A stretch of 64,000 bases of DNA from Pyrocephalus nanus (lineage: Eukaryota > Chordata > Aves > Passeriformes > Tyrannidae). Positions 1 to 11,000 of the stretch are shown piece by piece. The stretch covers positions 6,773,001 to 6,837,000 of the forward strand of contig CM076279.1 of NCBI GenBank assembly GCA_038380795.1, given 5' to 3'. The notes under the pieces were generated by a model, which saw nothing but the letters and a program-made list of their open reading frames with translations, was not told where the DNA came from and did not search any database. How positions within the stretch are numbered: position 1 is the stretch's first letter; every line of letters starts with the position of its first letter. The position numbers and the translations under genes were made by a program.

Positions 1-94
1 ACGATGGTGATGCCCACTGCCAGAACTGCAGGAAGCTGGTAGCACAGGGATTTCCCTGCCCCTGTGGGCATGCACACAAAGACATCCTTCTCGC
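1..94 (-). CDS. RECQL5: RECQL5 coding exon 2 (cut by window edge), Walker A exon
   Basis: The acceptor TTTTTGCAG ends at base 95 (minus strand). The exon reads [20 protein letters not shown] and continues [28 protein letters not shown] is a hallmark RecQ motif I. It is truncated only by the window. Confidence 0.93.
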
Positions 95-1285
95 CTGCAA
101 AAACAACAGGAAAAAGCTCAAGGCCATGGTGTGAGAGGTGGGGAGTTCCCAGGGCTCAGAATGGATAGGAAGGCTTGTAGTGTAGTGCATGCCTGCAATG
201 CTTTCCTTCAAAGAATCTCTGATTGCTTTGCAAACATTTAGAAACAGCTGCACAGAAGTGCATGAAATTACACAGACATCAAGATAAAGAGAAGTTTATT
301 AAGTTATTCGTGCTAAGTCTCTTTCAGAGGAGCTACTTCCATTCATTTTTACAGACCTCCAGTTACCAGATTACCAGCCCCATGACAGACCTTTACAAAT
401 CCTCTTAAAGGTTATTCCAGTAAGGTCCCTCATAGGGACCAAAATAGGGTTTGGAAATCTCAACCACACAGATAATATCACACAGTGAGTGACTGTCACT
501 GCACTGCCCAGTACTCACCTGAAGGCAGGGAGGTGCCAGTGACACCTGCCAGGGACACCCTGCACACAGAACCCTGCTGTTGGCTGCTCTGCTGTGAGCA
601 GCAAGTAGTGATCAGTGAAAACTGTAATTATACCCTGAGTTGGGCACTGTTCTGATTCACACTGTGAGAGCTGCAGGGGGAGCTGACAGCTTGTCTGTGT
701 GAGCTGCCTGTCCCACCCCCAGCAGGGTGTTAACATTAACCACCAGCACAACCACATTTCTGACAATGGCCCCCCGATTCAGAGAACAGAGATCAAACCG
801 TGCCAGGGCATCAAGTCTTCTACTGGTATTGTCTCTAACACAAGGGCACTTTTACTCTGAAAAGGTATAAATGTTCTGACCTCATCTGACCATGATCACG
901 CTGGCAGGTGCACCTTAACATTTCCTGTTTCCTGGTGATGCAACAGTGGTGTCAAGAAATGAATGAATGGAGAAGAGGCAGAGCTTGTGCACAGCACGTG
1001 CTCGTGTGCCACCAAAACCACCTCAGAGCAGAGGAGGGCTTGGAGGGCGATCCTGCTTAGATGTGTGCCCTCAGAACAGGCACAATCGCAGCTCCTGCAG
1101 TGCCACCCCCACGGGAAGGAGGACAAGCAGCCGTGTTCCACACCTCTCCGGTGCCGGGCCTCACCTCTCGCCACGGTCATGGTCGCGCTTTCCTGCAGGG
1201 AAGTCTTGAAGGACTCGAACCCGAAGACCTTCCGCAGCGTTTTCCTCACCCTGCCCTCCAGGCCCGGGGGAACCTCCCTGCTCAT
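1..1285 (-). CDS. RECQL5: RECQL5 RecQ-family DNA helicase, N-terminal part (partial)
   Basis: Two coding exons on the minus strand, 1285-1165 and 94-1, join in frame to the N-terminus of RECQL5, an ATP-dependent 3'-5' DNA helicase that in vertebrates restrains homologous recombination and binds RNA polymerase II. About 71 residues are visible. The start at 1285-1283 gives [20 protein letters not shown], which lines up with human RECQL5; the following [16 protein letters not shown] stretch is nearly identical to human. Exon 2 carries the helicase motif I (Walker A) PTGAGKS at about residues 50-56, with the nucleotide-binding lysine at 55. The remaining helicase motifs and the C-terminal domains lie beyond the window. 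It is divergent from SAP30BP, as in mammals. No frame break is visible. Identity is near certain; the end at base 1 is a window edge and not a gene end. Confidence 0.95.
95..1164 (-). other. RECQL5: RECQL5 intron 1
   Basis: 1070-base intron with GT/AG ends on the minus strand. Its 5' part is CpG-rich and its 3' part is ordinary. I see no repeat family, RNA gene or other exon in it. Confidence 0.8.
1165..1285 (-). CDS. RECQL5: RECQL5 coding exon 1
   Basis: 121 nt: ATG at 1285-1283, donor GTGAGG reading down from 1164. It encodes 40 residues plus one base. The split codon completes as Gly with exon 2, giving VAR-GEKDVF, equivalent to human VVKGNKDVF. The exon lies in the CpG island. Confidence 0.93.
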
Positions 1286-1697
1286 CCTGGGGACGCTGCG
1301 AGAGGAACCAGAGCTCGTCCTGAGCGCTGCCCCCCTCCTCTCTGCCCCTCCCCTGTCCCACCGCCTCCCCCAGGGCGGTCCTGCCACGCTCCCCCCTCCG
1401 CTGGGACCTCCCAGGGTTGCTCACCCTCATCGCAGGGGACCCCAGTGTGGTTCGCTCTGGGTCCCCACGGGGCATGGGGCGGGCACAGCAGAGCGGGGGG
1501 AGTCGCTGCCACCCAAACCCGCCCGTACTCAACGCGGGGGGGGCGCGGGTTCTTCCCACCCCCCTCCTTCCCGGGGCTGTGCCCTACCTCCCATGTCCCT
1601 TCCCCCCGTGTCCTCCCCCGCCCCGTCCCGTCCCACCCCCACTCCGCACCCTCACACTCGCCCAGGACCCGGCAGGTGCTGTCGCGGCGCCACCAGA

Positions 1698-1705
1698 TGA
1701 CGTCA
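1698..1705. promoter_or_regulatory. Palindromic CRE/ATF site TGACGTCA
   Basis: Perfect 8-base cAMP-response element midway between the two start codons. It is symmetrical, so it could serve both genes through CREB/ATF factors. Occupancy is inferred. Confidence 0.65.
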
Positions 1706-1878
1706 CGAGCTTCTCTTAAAAGGCCCGCACCCACAACAATCAGCCCCCGCTCCTTTTATCCCCCCTCTGCCTTCCCCAACGCCCTCGCTCCGCCTCGGTG
1801 AGCGGTTTCTCCCCCTGCCCGTGGTCGCGGGGCCCTCTCGGTGCTCTCCGAGCCCGGTGAGGGCGGAAGAAGGGCGGT

Positions 1879-1892
1879 GTTGCCATGGCGAC
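1879..1892. promoter_or_regulatory. X-box-like RFX site GTTGCCATGGCGAC
   Basis: The near-palindrome GTTGCC-AT-GGCGAC matches the RFX X-box pattern (RGYYRCC, spacer, RGYAAC) with one departure in the right half. It contains an upstream ATG (1885-1887). Confidence 0.5.
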
Positions 1893-1901
1893 CGCCCCTC
1901 G

Positions 1902-1909
1902 TGCGTCAT
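1902..1909 (+). promoter_or_regulatory. CRE-like half site TGCGTCAT
   Basis: A variant CRE/ATF sequence 40 bases upstream of the SAP30BP ATG and about 200 bases from the perfect CRE. Isolated half sites are weak evidence. Confidence 0.3.
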
Positions 1910-1934
1910 CGCGGCGCGCCGGAAGCGCCCCCGC

Positions 1935-1943
1935 GGGCGGGGC
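1935..1943 (+). promoter_or_regulatory. GC box (Sp1/KLF) GGGCGGGGC
   Basis: Consensus Sp1/KLF site just upstream of the SAP30BP start codon. It may lie in the promoter or the 5' UTR, depending on the unknown start site. Confidence 0.45.
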
Positions 1944-1956
1944 GGAAGATGGCGGC
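1943..1956 (+). promoter_or_regulatory. SAP30BP: ETS plus YY1 composite over the SAP30BP start codon
   Basis: CGGAAGATGGCGGC combines an ETS core (CGGAAG) with the YY1 downstream element AAGATGGCGGC. The ATG inside it is the initiator codon. This is a common layout in TATA-less housekeeping genes, where YY1 binds just downstream of the start site. Confidence 0.6.
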
Positions 1957-2063
1957 GGCGAAGCGCAGCGTCCTGTCCTCGCTGGCGGTTTACGCCGAGG
2001 ACTCGGACCCAGAGTCGGACAGCGAGGCCGGCACGGCGGGGAGCGACGGGGGAGCGCCCGCGG
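1949..2063 (+). CDS. SAP30BP: SAP30BP exon 1
   Basis: 115 nt, 38 codons plus one base. MAAAKRSVLSSLAVYAEDSD, then an Asp/Ser/Gly-rich run. Donor GGTGAG. Confidence 0.95.
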
Positions 2064-5000
2064 GTGAGGGCGGGCAGGGGGCCCGGGGCAGGTCGGGGGG
2101 CCGGGGCGTCCGGGGTTCCCCCCACGCGCGGCCCGCCCCAGCCCGGCGCCTTCCCCATTGTGGGGAGGGGAAAGCCCCACTCGCCGCCACCTCCCCTTTC
2201 AACTCGTGGTTTACCTTTTCTCTTCTTCTTCTTCAGGAGAGAAAGGAGGCCTGGTCTCGGTTGGGTATGGAGAAGACGACTTTACCCGCGTGGATGGGGA
2301 CGAGGAAGGGTACGAAGAGGAGGACGATGAGAACAGCAGGCAGTCAGTAAGTACCTTCCGTGACCCCTCGCACACGTTACAGAGGCTTTTCTTTCTCTCC
2401 AAAAATAAAAAAGCCCCCGAGTAGCGACCTATGATGGAGCTTGGAATACGTGACTCCTGGTGTGGGTTTCAGCACTTTCCAAGTGCTCCTGTTCACGTTG
2501 TTTTTAAGTGCAAAGCATTTGCCTTGGAGCCCCTCAGCATCTTGGCACAGCTCGTGTTGCTCATCACTGTTGGTGTCCTTTGACTCTTTTGTGGGAAAAA
2601 GGCTCTTACAGCCACACCAAATGGAAATTATTCCTTAAGCACAGTTGACATGTAAGAGAGCCTCGCAAGAGGACCACACTGTCAGCTGGTGGATTAAAAA
2701 GAATAAAGTTCTGTGGTGTTTTAAGTTATTCTTTTGTGCTCACTGCACCAGGTTGCCTTGGTGTGACAGTGTCCTGTGTCCCTGTGAGTGGCTTTTGTCT
2801 GTCTCAGGTGCATGGCACGTGTCTGGCATCACCTGAGCACTGAGATAACTGATGTGTGGTGAGCCAGGGCGTGCTCTCACAGCCTGGGGGTGCAGCTGCA
2901 ACACACAAAAGGATCTGTGGCTCTGTCCTCTGTCTGTGAGAGAGAAACAATAAGTTTGGGGGGGAAAAGGGGAAGTTTGTTTGCTTTCTTTCTCACCAAC
3001 CTTTTTCTTACCATTGTAAGTGTTATCTTGTCCCTGTTCTAGTTCTTTCCTCTACTATGTAGCAGAAAAACTTAGTGCTGTTACTACAAGCTTTCCTCGC
3101 TGAGCTCTGTTCTGTGTGTGTCAGATCAGTCTCTGAGGACACACTCACTGTTCCTGCCATCTGTTTGCCCCAGGAGCAGCCAGGAAATTTGTCAGTCTCT
3201 TGCTCTTCCTTTTAGTTTTGTTCTGTTGTCCCTGGCACCTGGCTTAGCAGAGCAGTGAAGCCTCTTTACTGCTTTAGGGATTCTTCTTTTTATACCCAGC
3301 ACTTGTGGACCCTCCTTCACTGAGGTCTCTTTAGCTCAAAGAAGGCCCTGGGCGTGATGAGCTGTGTTTAGTGAGCACTGTAAATGGCTTGTAAGTGGAG
3401 TAATTGTTTTACATACACAGCTTTTAGTGCAGGTCACAGCTGTTCCATCATCTGGGAGGTGCACGTTGCTGTTCAAGTGATGACAAAGCATCAGTCACTC
3501 TGGTGGCAGCCGTGGAATTGTGGTTACACTGCAGGTTGCACAGGGTACTTTCTCTCCAGCTTTGATGCAGAAGGGCAGTGCCTGGGTTGTTTTACCTTAA
3601 ATATTCTCTGAGCACAATTGAAAACTTGCTTGTCATTCCTGTGCTCATATTGGTTATGAGTTGTCTTTAGAGAGCAGGATGAGTTGGACTCAGGTTGGAC
3701 TTTGATCTAAACTCAGTGCTTATTTTATCAACCTGAACAGTGACTGAAAAGTCTCTGTTTTTTCCAAAGGCAGTTCTCAGTGATGCTGCTTTGTTTGGTA
3801 GTGTTGTTGCAGTGATATCCCCTGCTAGGTTAGGAGTTTTTGAGAGCTGTTTCAGTTACCTGTCCACAACATGAATCATTCAACACATTATTGCTTTGAT
3901 GAAAATTACTTTTACCAGTATAATATAGGTGGGACTGTGGAGGGGAAAGAAATCTCACTTGTGATAAACACCAAGTTACTTGATACTGCAGTTCTTTTCT
4001 AGTTACAGACTGACTGTAATTATATTTTGACAGTTATGATTGAATTTTTGTCATATATGCATCTTTCAGAAAGAAGCTGAAGAGTAGCTGAAGGGAAGGA
4101 GTTTGATGTCTCACTTCTGTGGGAGAGGCATCTTAACTCAGGCAATTAAAACTTCCTGTTTTATTATTGTGTGGTCAGTCTCTAACCTGCCTTGGGAGAC
4201 CTTTCTTGTGTACTTGCACTCTGAGGTGGGCAGTTCCTTGTAAACTCTTCCTTTCAGTTGCACTTATCATATCACTGGTTTCTTGGTTTTCCTTTTGAAG
4301 CTGAAACACCAAGTTTTTGGTTTAGGGCCCAGGTTGAAATCTGTGGAAAAAATTTCGAGGAAAAAACATTCTGCTGAGTTGTTTGAGCACGGAAAACAAT
4401 TTCTGCTCCTCAAACTTGGTTTGAACCCAGAGTATGTATTTGTCTAGAAAGATGGGTGCCTGTAGGATCCCCAGTGAGGGAGCTCCCAGGGCAGTGGGAC
4501 AGCAGGGGACCAAACCCGGAGCTTTCTTCTCACGTGGTGTAGCTTTTCACACGAGGCTGTGTTCAGTGTTTTAGTCTCTCACAGGGCAGAAATTTGCCCA
4601 GTTCTTTGGTTTATTTCTGGCTAGAAATAAATAAAAAAAAGGCAGTATGTTCCCTAAAACACTGCAGTTTGCCAGTGGTTCCCTTCTGTGGAGGTTTGTG
4701 CCATCTGCAAGCGAGGCCAGGGGAGCTCCACACTAACCAGGAAGATGCAGTGTCTGCTGGATCGCTGAATCCTTGGAACTTGGTGCTCTCCAAGCCTGCA
4801 TGTGTGGTTTGGTGGCAGGCCAGCCTTGTGTCCTGTGTGTGTTGCTGATGCTTGGGAGCATCACAGGTCTTGCAGATGCTGCTGTTTCTGTGGGTGCTGC
4901 TGAACTGGAACACCACCAAAAGCCTGCCTGCCGACTGGAAGGGACCAGAGTTACCAAATGACAAATGCTTTTTTCCCCCAGTTCTGTTGCTTCCTGTTGT

Positions 5001-8000
5001 CTAGTTCTGAGCATTCTGGAGCTGCATGAGTTTTGCAGGGGACATCTGCTACTGAGTGATGCTTTTGCCTACAAACCCCCCTAAAACCAACCCAACACTT
5101 CTTCCTTTGACTGTAGGACTTGTTTGCTGGTCATGAGTGGGTGGGGTGAAACTGCCTTCCCTGGAAAGGGTCTTGGACTTCTGCTGGGCTGCTGAACACG
5201 AGCCCTTTGCTGTAAGTGCAGTTACTTGCCAGGCCTGCTCTTTAAGCTTAATCCTGTAAATTCTTGTCTTGTAGGAAGATGACGATTCAGAGACTGAAAA
5301 ACCTGAGGCTGGTGACCTAAAGGTATTTGAAAGTGTGGTGGTGTGGTGGGGGGGAAGTTCAGTACGAGAGGAATAAGTCTTAACAGCATGGCTTGGTGTT
5401 TGTTTGTGATATGTAGATAGTTCCACACTTTGCTTTTGTAGCTTTAACATGTTTGGGTTTTTTTTTTTGACTTTAGTTCTGGCTTCTGCCAGAGGTAGCT
5501 AACAGGCTGATACCAATCAAAGTCTGCACTCGTGAATTTAGCCCTCTTGTGCACTAGATCTGAGGTAGGCTGTCTGACAGCAGCTCAGCTGGTTTGCAGT
5601 GATCTGGGAGGTGAGGATTCAGTACAGAATTCTGTTATGAGCAGTTTTCAGTTGGACTATTTCATTTAGAGCAACTTAATGAATAATTGATCTTATGCTG
5701 TTAGAAGTCATGAAATGTGTCAAAATCAATTCAGTTGTCTCTGTCCTTAACTGTTCTTCTGAATGAAGCAGTTTTGTAATGGTTGTATTTAGAACTTTAA
5801 AAAATTAATATCTCCAGGTGATAGCTCTCAAAAATAGTTGAAATCATCTTTACCTTGGGTTTACACCTTGTTTCTGCTGAGCAGCAGCTTTTTATCAGCA
5901 CACAGGAACATAGATCAGGCTGAAAGCTGGAAGACAAAAGACCAAATCCATTTGAAACTTTATTATAGAGTGCTTAAATTTTTATGCTAGCTCAGTGCAA
6001 GCATTTTTGTGGGATACTGAGTGATTAACAATTGCAAGGGCATTTATTTTATTCAGCAGCTTCCTCAAGGATGCAGACGGTCTCTAAACTCTGCTGCAAA
6101 AGCCTGTGCTGCAAAGTGAAATTCTGTAGAGCATTTGATTTACCACAGAGATTTGCTAGAGTAAAATGAAGGCAAGTGAGTGTGTTTAGCTGTTCTGCTT
6201 GAATTAGTTTTATAGCAGAACCTTCTTCCAGGTTCCACAATGTTTTTAGGGGTTTATAGTGATACACAGTTGGAAATCTTGGCAGCTGCACTGCAGCTGG
6301 TGAAGTCTCAGTGTGTGAAATATCAGCAATGCCTTTGGCATCCACTGGAAATGGAATGTATTGTTTCCTTTTCTGTGGCAAGAAAAGTACATTTTTGTTT
6401 TTTTTTTGGAAGAGAGGAAAAGGTAATCTCTCACTTTTATCCTTTTTCTGCTTCAGTGTTTTTGGCCCTTGTAAATATTTATTTCTGTAAAAACTGCTGG
6501 ATTCAAATGTGTGCTGTGAAATTAAAATAGGGGTTTTCTGTAAAAGATAAATTTGCTGTGCATCACCACAGCCTCTGTTTTAGGGCCCTGTAGAGTGTTC
6601 ATTTCTTCTCTAAAAGCGCTGTGGGACTTCAGGGCAATGGAGAATGGATCTGGCAGAGGGATAGGGAATGAAATTGGGACTAGAGTAATTCTTGTCTGAG
6701 TGATGATGCATTACAGAAATCTTACCACTGAATTGGGTGGCTGCTGCTTTATTGTCTTGCTGTCATTTCATGTTGGCTTTTTTAAAAAGGCCCTTGGTTT
6801 CAGTGAGTTGTGTGTGCTGCTGTCCAGGTGCATTTTGTGCCTCTGAAGGAGAGCTCCACACAGCCCCAGAGCAGCATTTCAGCTTCCCTGGGCAAGGAAA
6901 GAAACACTGGGAGAAAAAAGAAGGCATTTGATGTGTTGGGTAAACTGTGCAAGAACTGAAAATGTAAATTAAAGTTAATAAATAAGTGTAAATAAAAAGA
7001 AAGGTAAAATGTAATTCCTGCCATCTCAGCATGGTGTGAAAGGTGAGGATTTGAGACGAGTAGCAGGGAGGCAAATCTGAACTGAGTCTGAAACAGCATT
7101 CAAACTTTCATGTCATCTTTAATAGATATCTTCATAATAAGTGAAAAAGGGAATTGTCCCCTCTGGCCTTTTGGGGTATTTTTTTTGATTTCTAGCTAAA
7201 CAGGCAGCTGGCACTTGGGGAGAGGTGGCTGTAGCAGAGCAGGTGTGGGTCTGTGAGGCATCCCAGGGACACTGGTGGAGTTGCACCAGCCATGCTGTTA
7301 AGAAATTCACTTGGGATGGGTGGGGGGGAGATGGAACATCTTTGTAAAATCAGTTTTACCTGCAGCAGTTGCAAATGTTTCCTATCCCCTTTTTCCACCA
7401 AGTGGCAGTGTTCTCCTCAGTCTTCCTCTTAGATTTGAGCAACTTGCAAGTGTTGTAGTTGCTGTAAATCCAAAGTGCAGCAAAAGGTGAGGCCCTTGAT
7501 TGTAACTTGCTGACAGAATCACAGGATCTTGGAGGTTGGAAAAGACCTCCAGGATTACAGAGTGCAACCTGTGCCCCATCCCCATCTTGTCCCCCAGCCC
7601 AGGGCACTGAGTGCCACTTTAGGGTAACTTTATTTTGCTTTGCCCCAGCAGAATGCTGGAGTTGTGATTGCTCTTACCAGTTTCATGGAGGCATCAGAGA
7701 TCTGGAAACACATTTAAATAGATATCTCAGGCCCTTTATATATGGCTGGGGCTTTTCCAGGGTCTGAATCTGACTGTGCACTGAAGGTAAATCCTTTAAA
7801 ATGCATGAATGAGAAAAAAAATTCATCAGTTAATTGTAGTCATTTCAAGCACTGAATACACAATCAGCTTTTTTTTTTTGCTGGTGTTTTGCTTCTTTGT
7901 ACATACTGTACATATTGTGAATGAACTGCTTTGAGATTATATCTGGCATGATTGACCAGGACACCTGATCCAGGTTGTGTGGAGGAGTTGCTGGTGCATC

Positions 8001-11000
8001 CTGTGATTTCTTTTTTTCTCATCCTGCACTTGGATGGTACCAGACACAAAACCTCCAGAAGGTCCAGTTGGTGTCAGTTAGAGTACAGACTGAGAAGATA
8101 GAAAGTGGGGAATGATGTAAAAACTATTTGGTAAAGTGATGGTGGGGAGAGTGGAATTTGTAGCCTGCCTCAAACAACCCCAGTGGGAAGATCCTTTTAC
8201 CCTTCCTGTGAGGTTTGTTTATTTCGGATTTTTATCTTGATTCCAGGGTGTTTGCCCTTATTGGCCTTGGTGAAGGTGCCCCTGTGTGTCTGGACACCCC
8301 TTGCTCCTCCCCAGAGGGGAAGCCAATAAAAAGGGCTGCTTGGGACTGCAACTTTGCTGTGGGTTGTATTTTTTGCCAAGGAGCAAGACACCAGGAGCTT
8401 TTGAGTTCCAGCACTGTGATGTGAGAGTGTTGTTTTCTGGCTGTTCTCAGCGAGATGGTGGAGAATTTTCTATGCACCTGTTTGGGGGAAGGTGTGTGCC
8501 AGGAGTAGCAGAATATTTGAGCTTCATCAGTCATCTGAAAGCTTCTTCCAGAGCAGGCCTCTGGCCTGTGCAATTCATTGTTACTGAGCACCTGTGAATT
8601 ATTCCCAAACACTGTGTGCTTGCAGCAAAAAGCAGAATCCTCCTCTTTAAGCAGCAAATTCAGATATGTTGCATCCTCTGCCTGCATTTTGAAGTGCTGC
8701 AGGCACTCGTGGAAGACTGGAGATTCAAATCTGGGTAGAACTTAATTGCTCTTCCAACATTCACTCTGGATGGATGTGCTCAGGCTCTGGGACAGCACGT
8801 GTTTGTTAATGACCAGGATCCCTTCAGGGTTCCCTGCTTTTACCTGAGCAGTCACCAATTGTAAACAAGCATCTGCCTTAAAACCACCTTAGAAACAAAG
8901 GCTTCTGCTTAGAAGAGAAAAAAAACCTGTCTGCAGGAGCTGTTGGCAAAGGCACGGTGTTCAAAAGATGGAATCCCACAGCATGGATGAGTTTTGTGTC
9001 CTTTCCTCGGATGATGGAGCTGTGGGTACAGAAAGAAGGATGTGGTGGAAGTGGATCTGAAGTTTGATGTTCTGCTAGCAGTGCTGATTTGGAATGAGGA
9101 GGGTTAACAGACTGTGCAGCCAGTGCAGGTTGTTTGGGCCCTGGCCAGCAGCTGGCTCTGGTTACAGCCCTGATGCAGTAAGAAGATAGAAACCTTCAGA
9201 GCTCACTGAGTGGACCAGCCCTGCAGGAAGAAGGAAAATCAACCTTAAACAAAATGCTGACCTTATGCTCCAAGCTTCACCTAAGGGGGTTCTGTGCTTC
9301 ACATTGTAGGGCTGGATGAATAGCAGGTTCTAAGTGTTGATCAAGGCCAGAGCCCAGCCCTGCAGCTTTGGCTCCTGGAGCTTTCACAGAGGGAAATCAT
9401 TAACTCTTGAGCCTTGATTGTGGTATCAGGACCAGCCAGTGTGGGAAAGCTAAGAAATTTGCCACTCCCTTGGCAAGTGAATGCCTGACACATGGCAGCA
9501 GCTTCTCAAAGCAGGTGGCTACTTCGATGTTTTCCATTCCTGGTTTGGTTTTAGGGGTCCCCTCTGCATCCTTGAGGCAGCCAAACTGAGATCTTAGCAG
9601 AAGGCTGTCAGATTTTCTAAGCACGTCAAAGTACCACGCCTTGATAATCATCAGCTCTTTATTATGCTTAGCTTTTATTGATCCAGCATACCTGTAAAGT
9701 AATTTTACTGTGTTATGGTGCACAGGTGTGTACTAATACTTAGAGGCTTTTGACTGCAGTGGTTTTATTTTATCTTGCCTGCCCATTAGCCTGTTTGTTT
9801 AAGTTGCAGAATTATCTTGATGTAAAGTAAAAGTGGTAAGTGCTAAGAACCAGTAAATGGGCGTGTGTGCAGTAACGTAATCCATGAAATTAACTCCTAT
9901 TTTGATAAGGCATATTAATTTTTTCTGAATTCACACATTCATCAAGCCAGGTTCTCAAAAAAAATGCTTGAGCCTACTCCTTACCTTTCATCTCAGGTAT
10001 AATTATGCTGCTCCCAAGAAGGGGAAAAGTATGCTTGGGAAAGGTTGTACCATTAAAATGGCCTTTATTCTGCATAGCTGGGAGCATACCTTTTTGTAAA
10101 CACTTTGAAAGCATGAAGTGTGCAGGTTCCAGGGCTGGGGTCAAGGTCAGATCTCCAGTGGGTTGTTTCCTCACTCATTGCTGTGCCTGGGAGCACAGCC
10201 TGAAGGGGCCAGTGAGAAGCACTGCAGTCTCAGGTTCATCTTTTGCTGTGCTTTAAATTCCTTTTAACATAATTGTGTAAAATGCTGTCTGTGCTTCCAA
10301 CTCTTTGTATTTTCCCCTCGTTTTAGGTGTCACACATGGATTTTTCAGAGCTCTGTGGAGAGAACCAGGGAGTTTGGCAGTGCAGTAGAGAGTCCTTAGG
10401 GGGTAGTAGAGGTAACTCAGCTGCAAATGCTGTTCTCTGCAGTGCTCCAGTGAGTGCCCAGACATGAAACCAGCTGATACCTGGTTCCCATTTTTAACTA
10501 GGTAAACTTTAGTTATTGCCAGAGACTATCAGGGGCAGTTAAGGTTGTTTTGCCTGCATGACAAAAAAAAAAAAAAAAGGCACTTGGCATCTTGGATTAT
10601 TTTGCCCCCTTGCCACACATCCTGCTGTCTCCAGCTCTGTCTGAGAGGGAGACAGATCCCAGCATTGTTGGTCTCTGAGGCTGGAATACCTAATGTGGAG
10701 CTCCTGGCTTCCATCCAGCTCTGGAGCTGTTTGGAAGATGAGACATGTCCGTGGACATGCTTGTTCCTTCCTCCCCGCCGGGCATACATGTTGTGGCAGA
10801 GTCTTCACTCCCTGCAGTACTAAATACCAGGGATTATTGACACAGGTGTGGCTTGCCTCCCTCCAAAGGAAGAGCCAGGCTTTTTCTGTTTGTCTTTAAA
10901 CTTGAAGAGAAGTCCTTTCTGGAGCTGCTTTTCACCTGAGAAAGGTCTGATCCTTCACGTGCAGCTCTGGGGTCGCAGAGATTTCTGCTGTGCTGAAAGG

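Larger units (their letters stand above)
1286..1948. promoter_or_regulatory. Bidirectional CpG-island promoter of RECQL5 and SAP30BP
   Basis: The two divergent start codons are 663 bases apart inside a GC-rich, CpG-rich tract that extends into both first exons (about 1150-2170). Visible elements are a palindromic CRE, an X-box-like palindrome, a GC box, a second CRE-like site and an ETS/YY1 composite on the SAP30BP ATG, each listed separately. No convincing TATA box serves either gene; CTTAAAAG at about 1714 is only a weak candidate. Transcription start sites cannot be placed from sequence alone. The head-to-head arrangement itself is conserved in mammals. Confidence 0.85.
1885..2067 (+). other. 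Potential upstream ORF overlapping the SAP30BP start
   Basis: An ATG at 1885 in good Kozak context (GCCATGG) opens a 60-codon frame that is +1 relative to SAP30BP. It runs through the SAP30BP ATG and stops at 2065-2067, just past the exon 1 donor at 2064, so in spliced mRNA the frame would change. It matters only if transcription starts upstream of 1885. Not a protein-coding gene claim. Confidence 0.35.

Noticed and set aside
963..1700. Plus-strand open frames of about 245 residues across RECQL5 exon 1 and the promoter
   Set aside because: Pro/Arg-rich translations from CpG-island DNA; the minus-strand RECQL5 exon explains the only conserved part.
1841..1948. N-terminally extended SAP30BP frame open back to 1841
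   Set aside because: It has no ATG before 1949 in this frame (it would need GTG), and human SAP30BP starts at the equivalent of 1949.
6700..6745. Possible box C/D snoRNA in SAP30BP intron 3 (TGATGAT then CTGA)
   Set aside because: The two boxes are only about 30 bases apart, too close, and there is no terminal stem or C'/D' pair.
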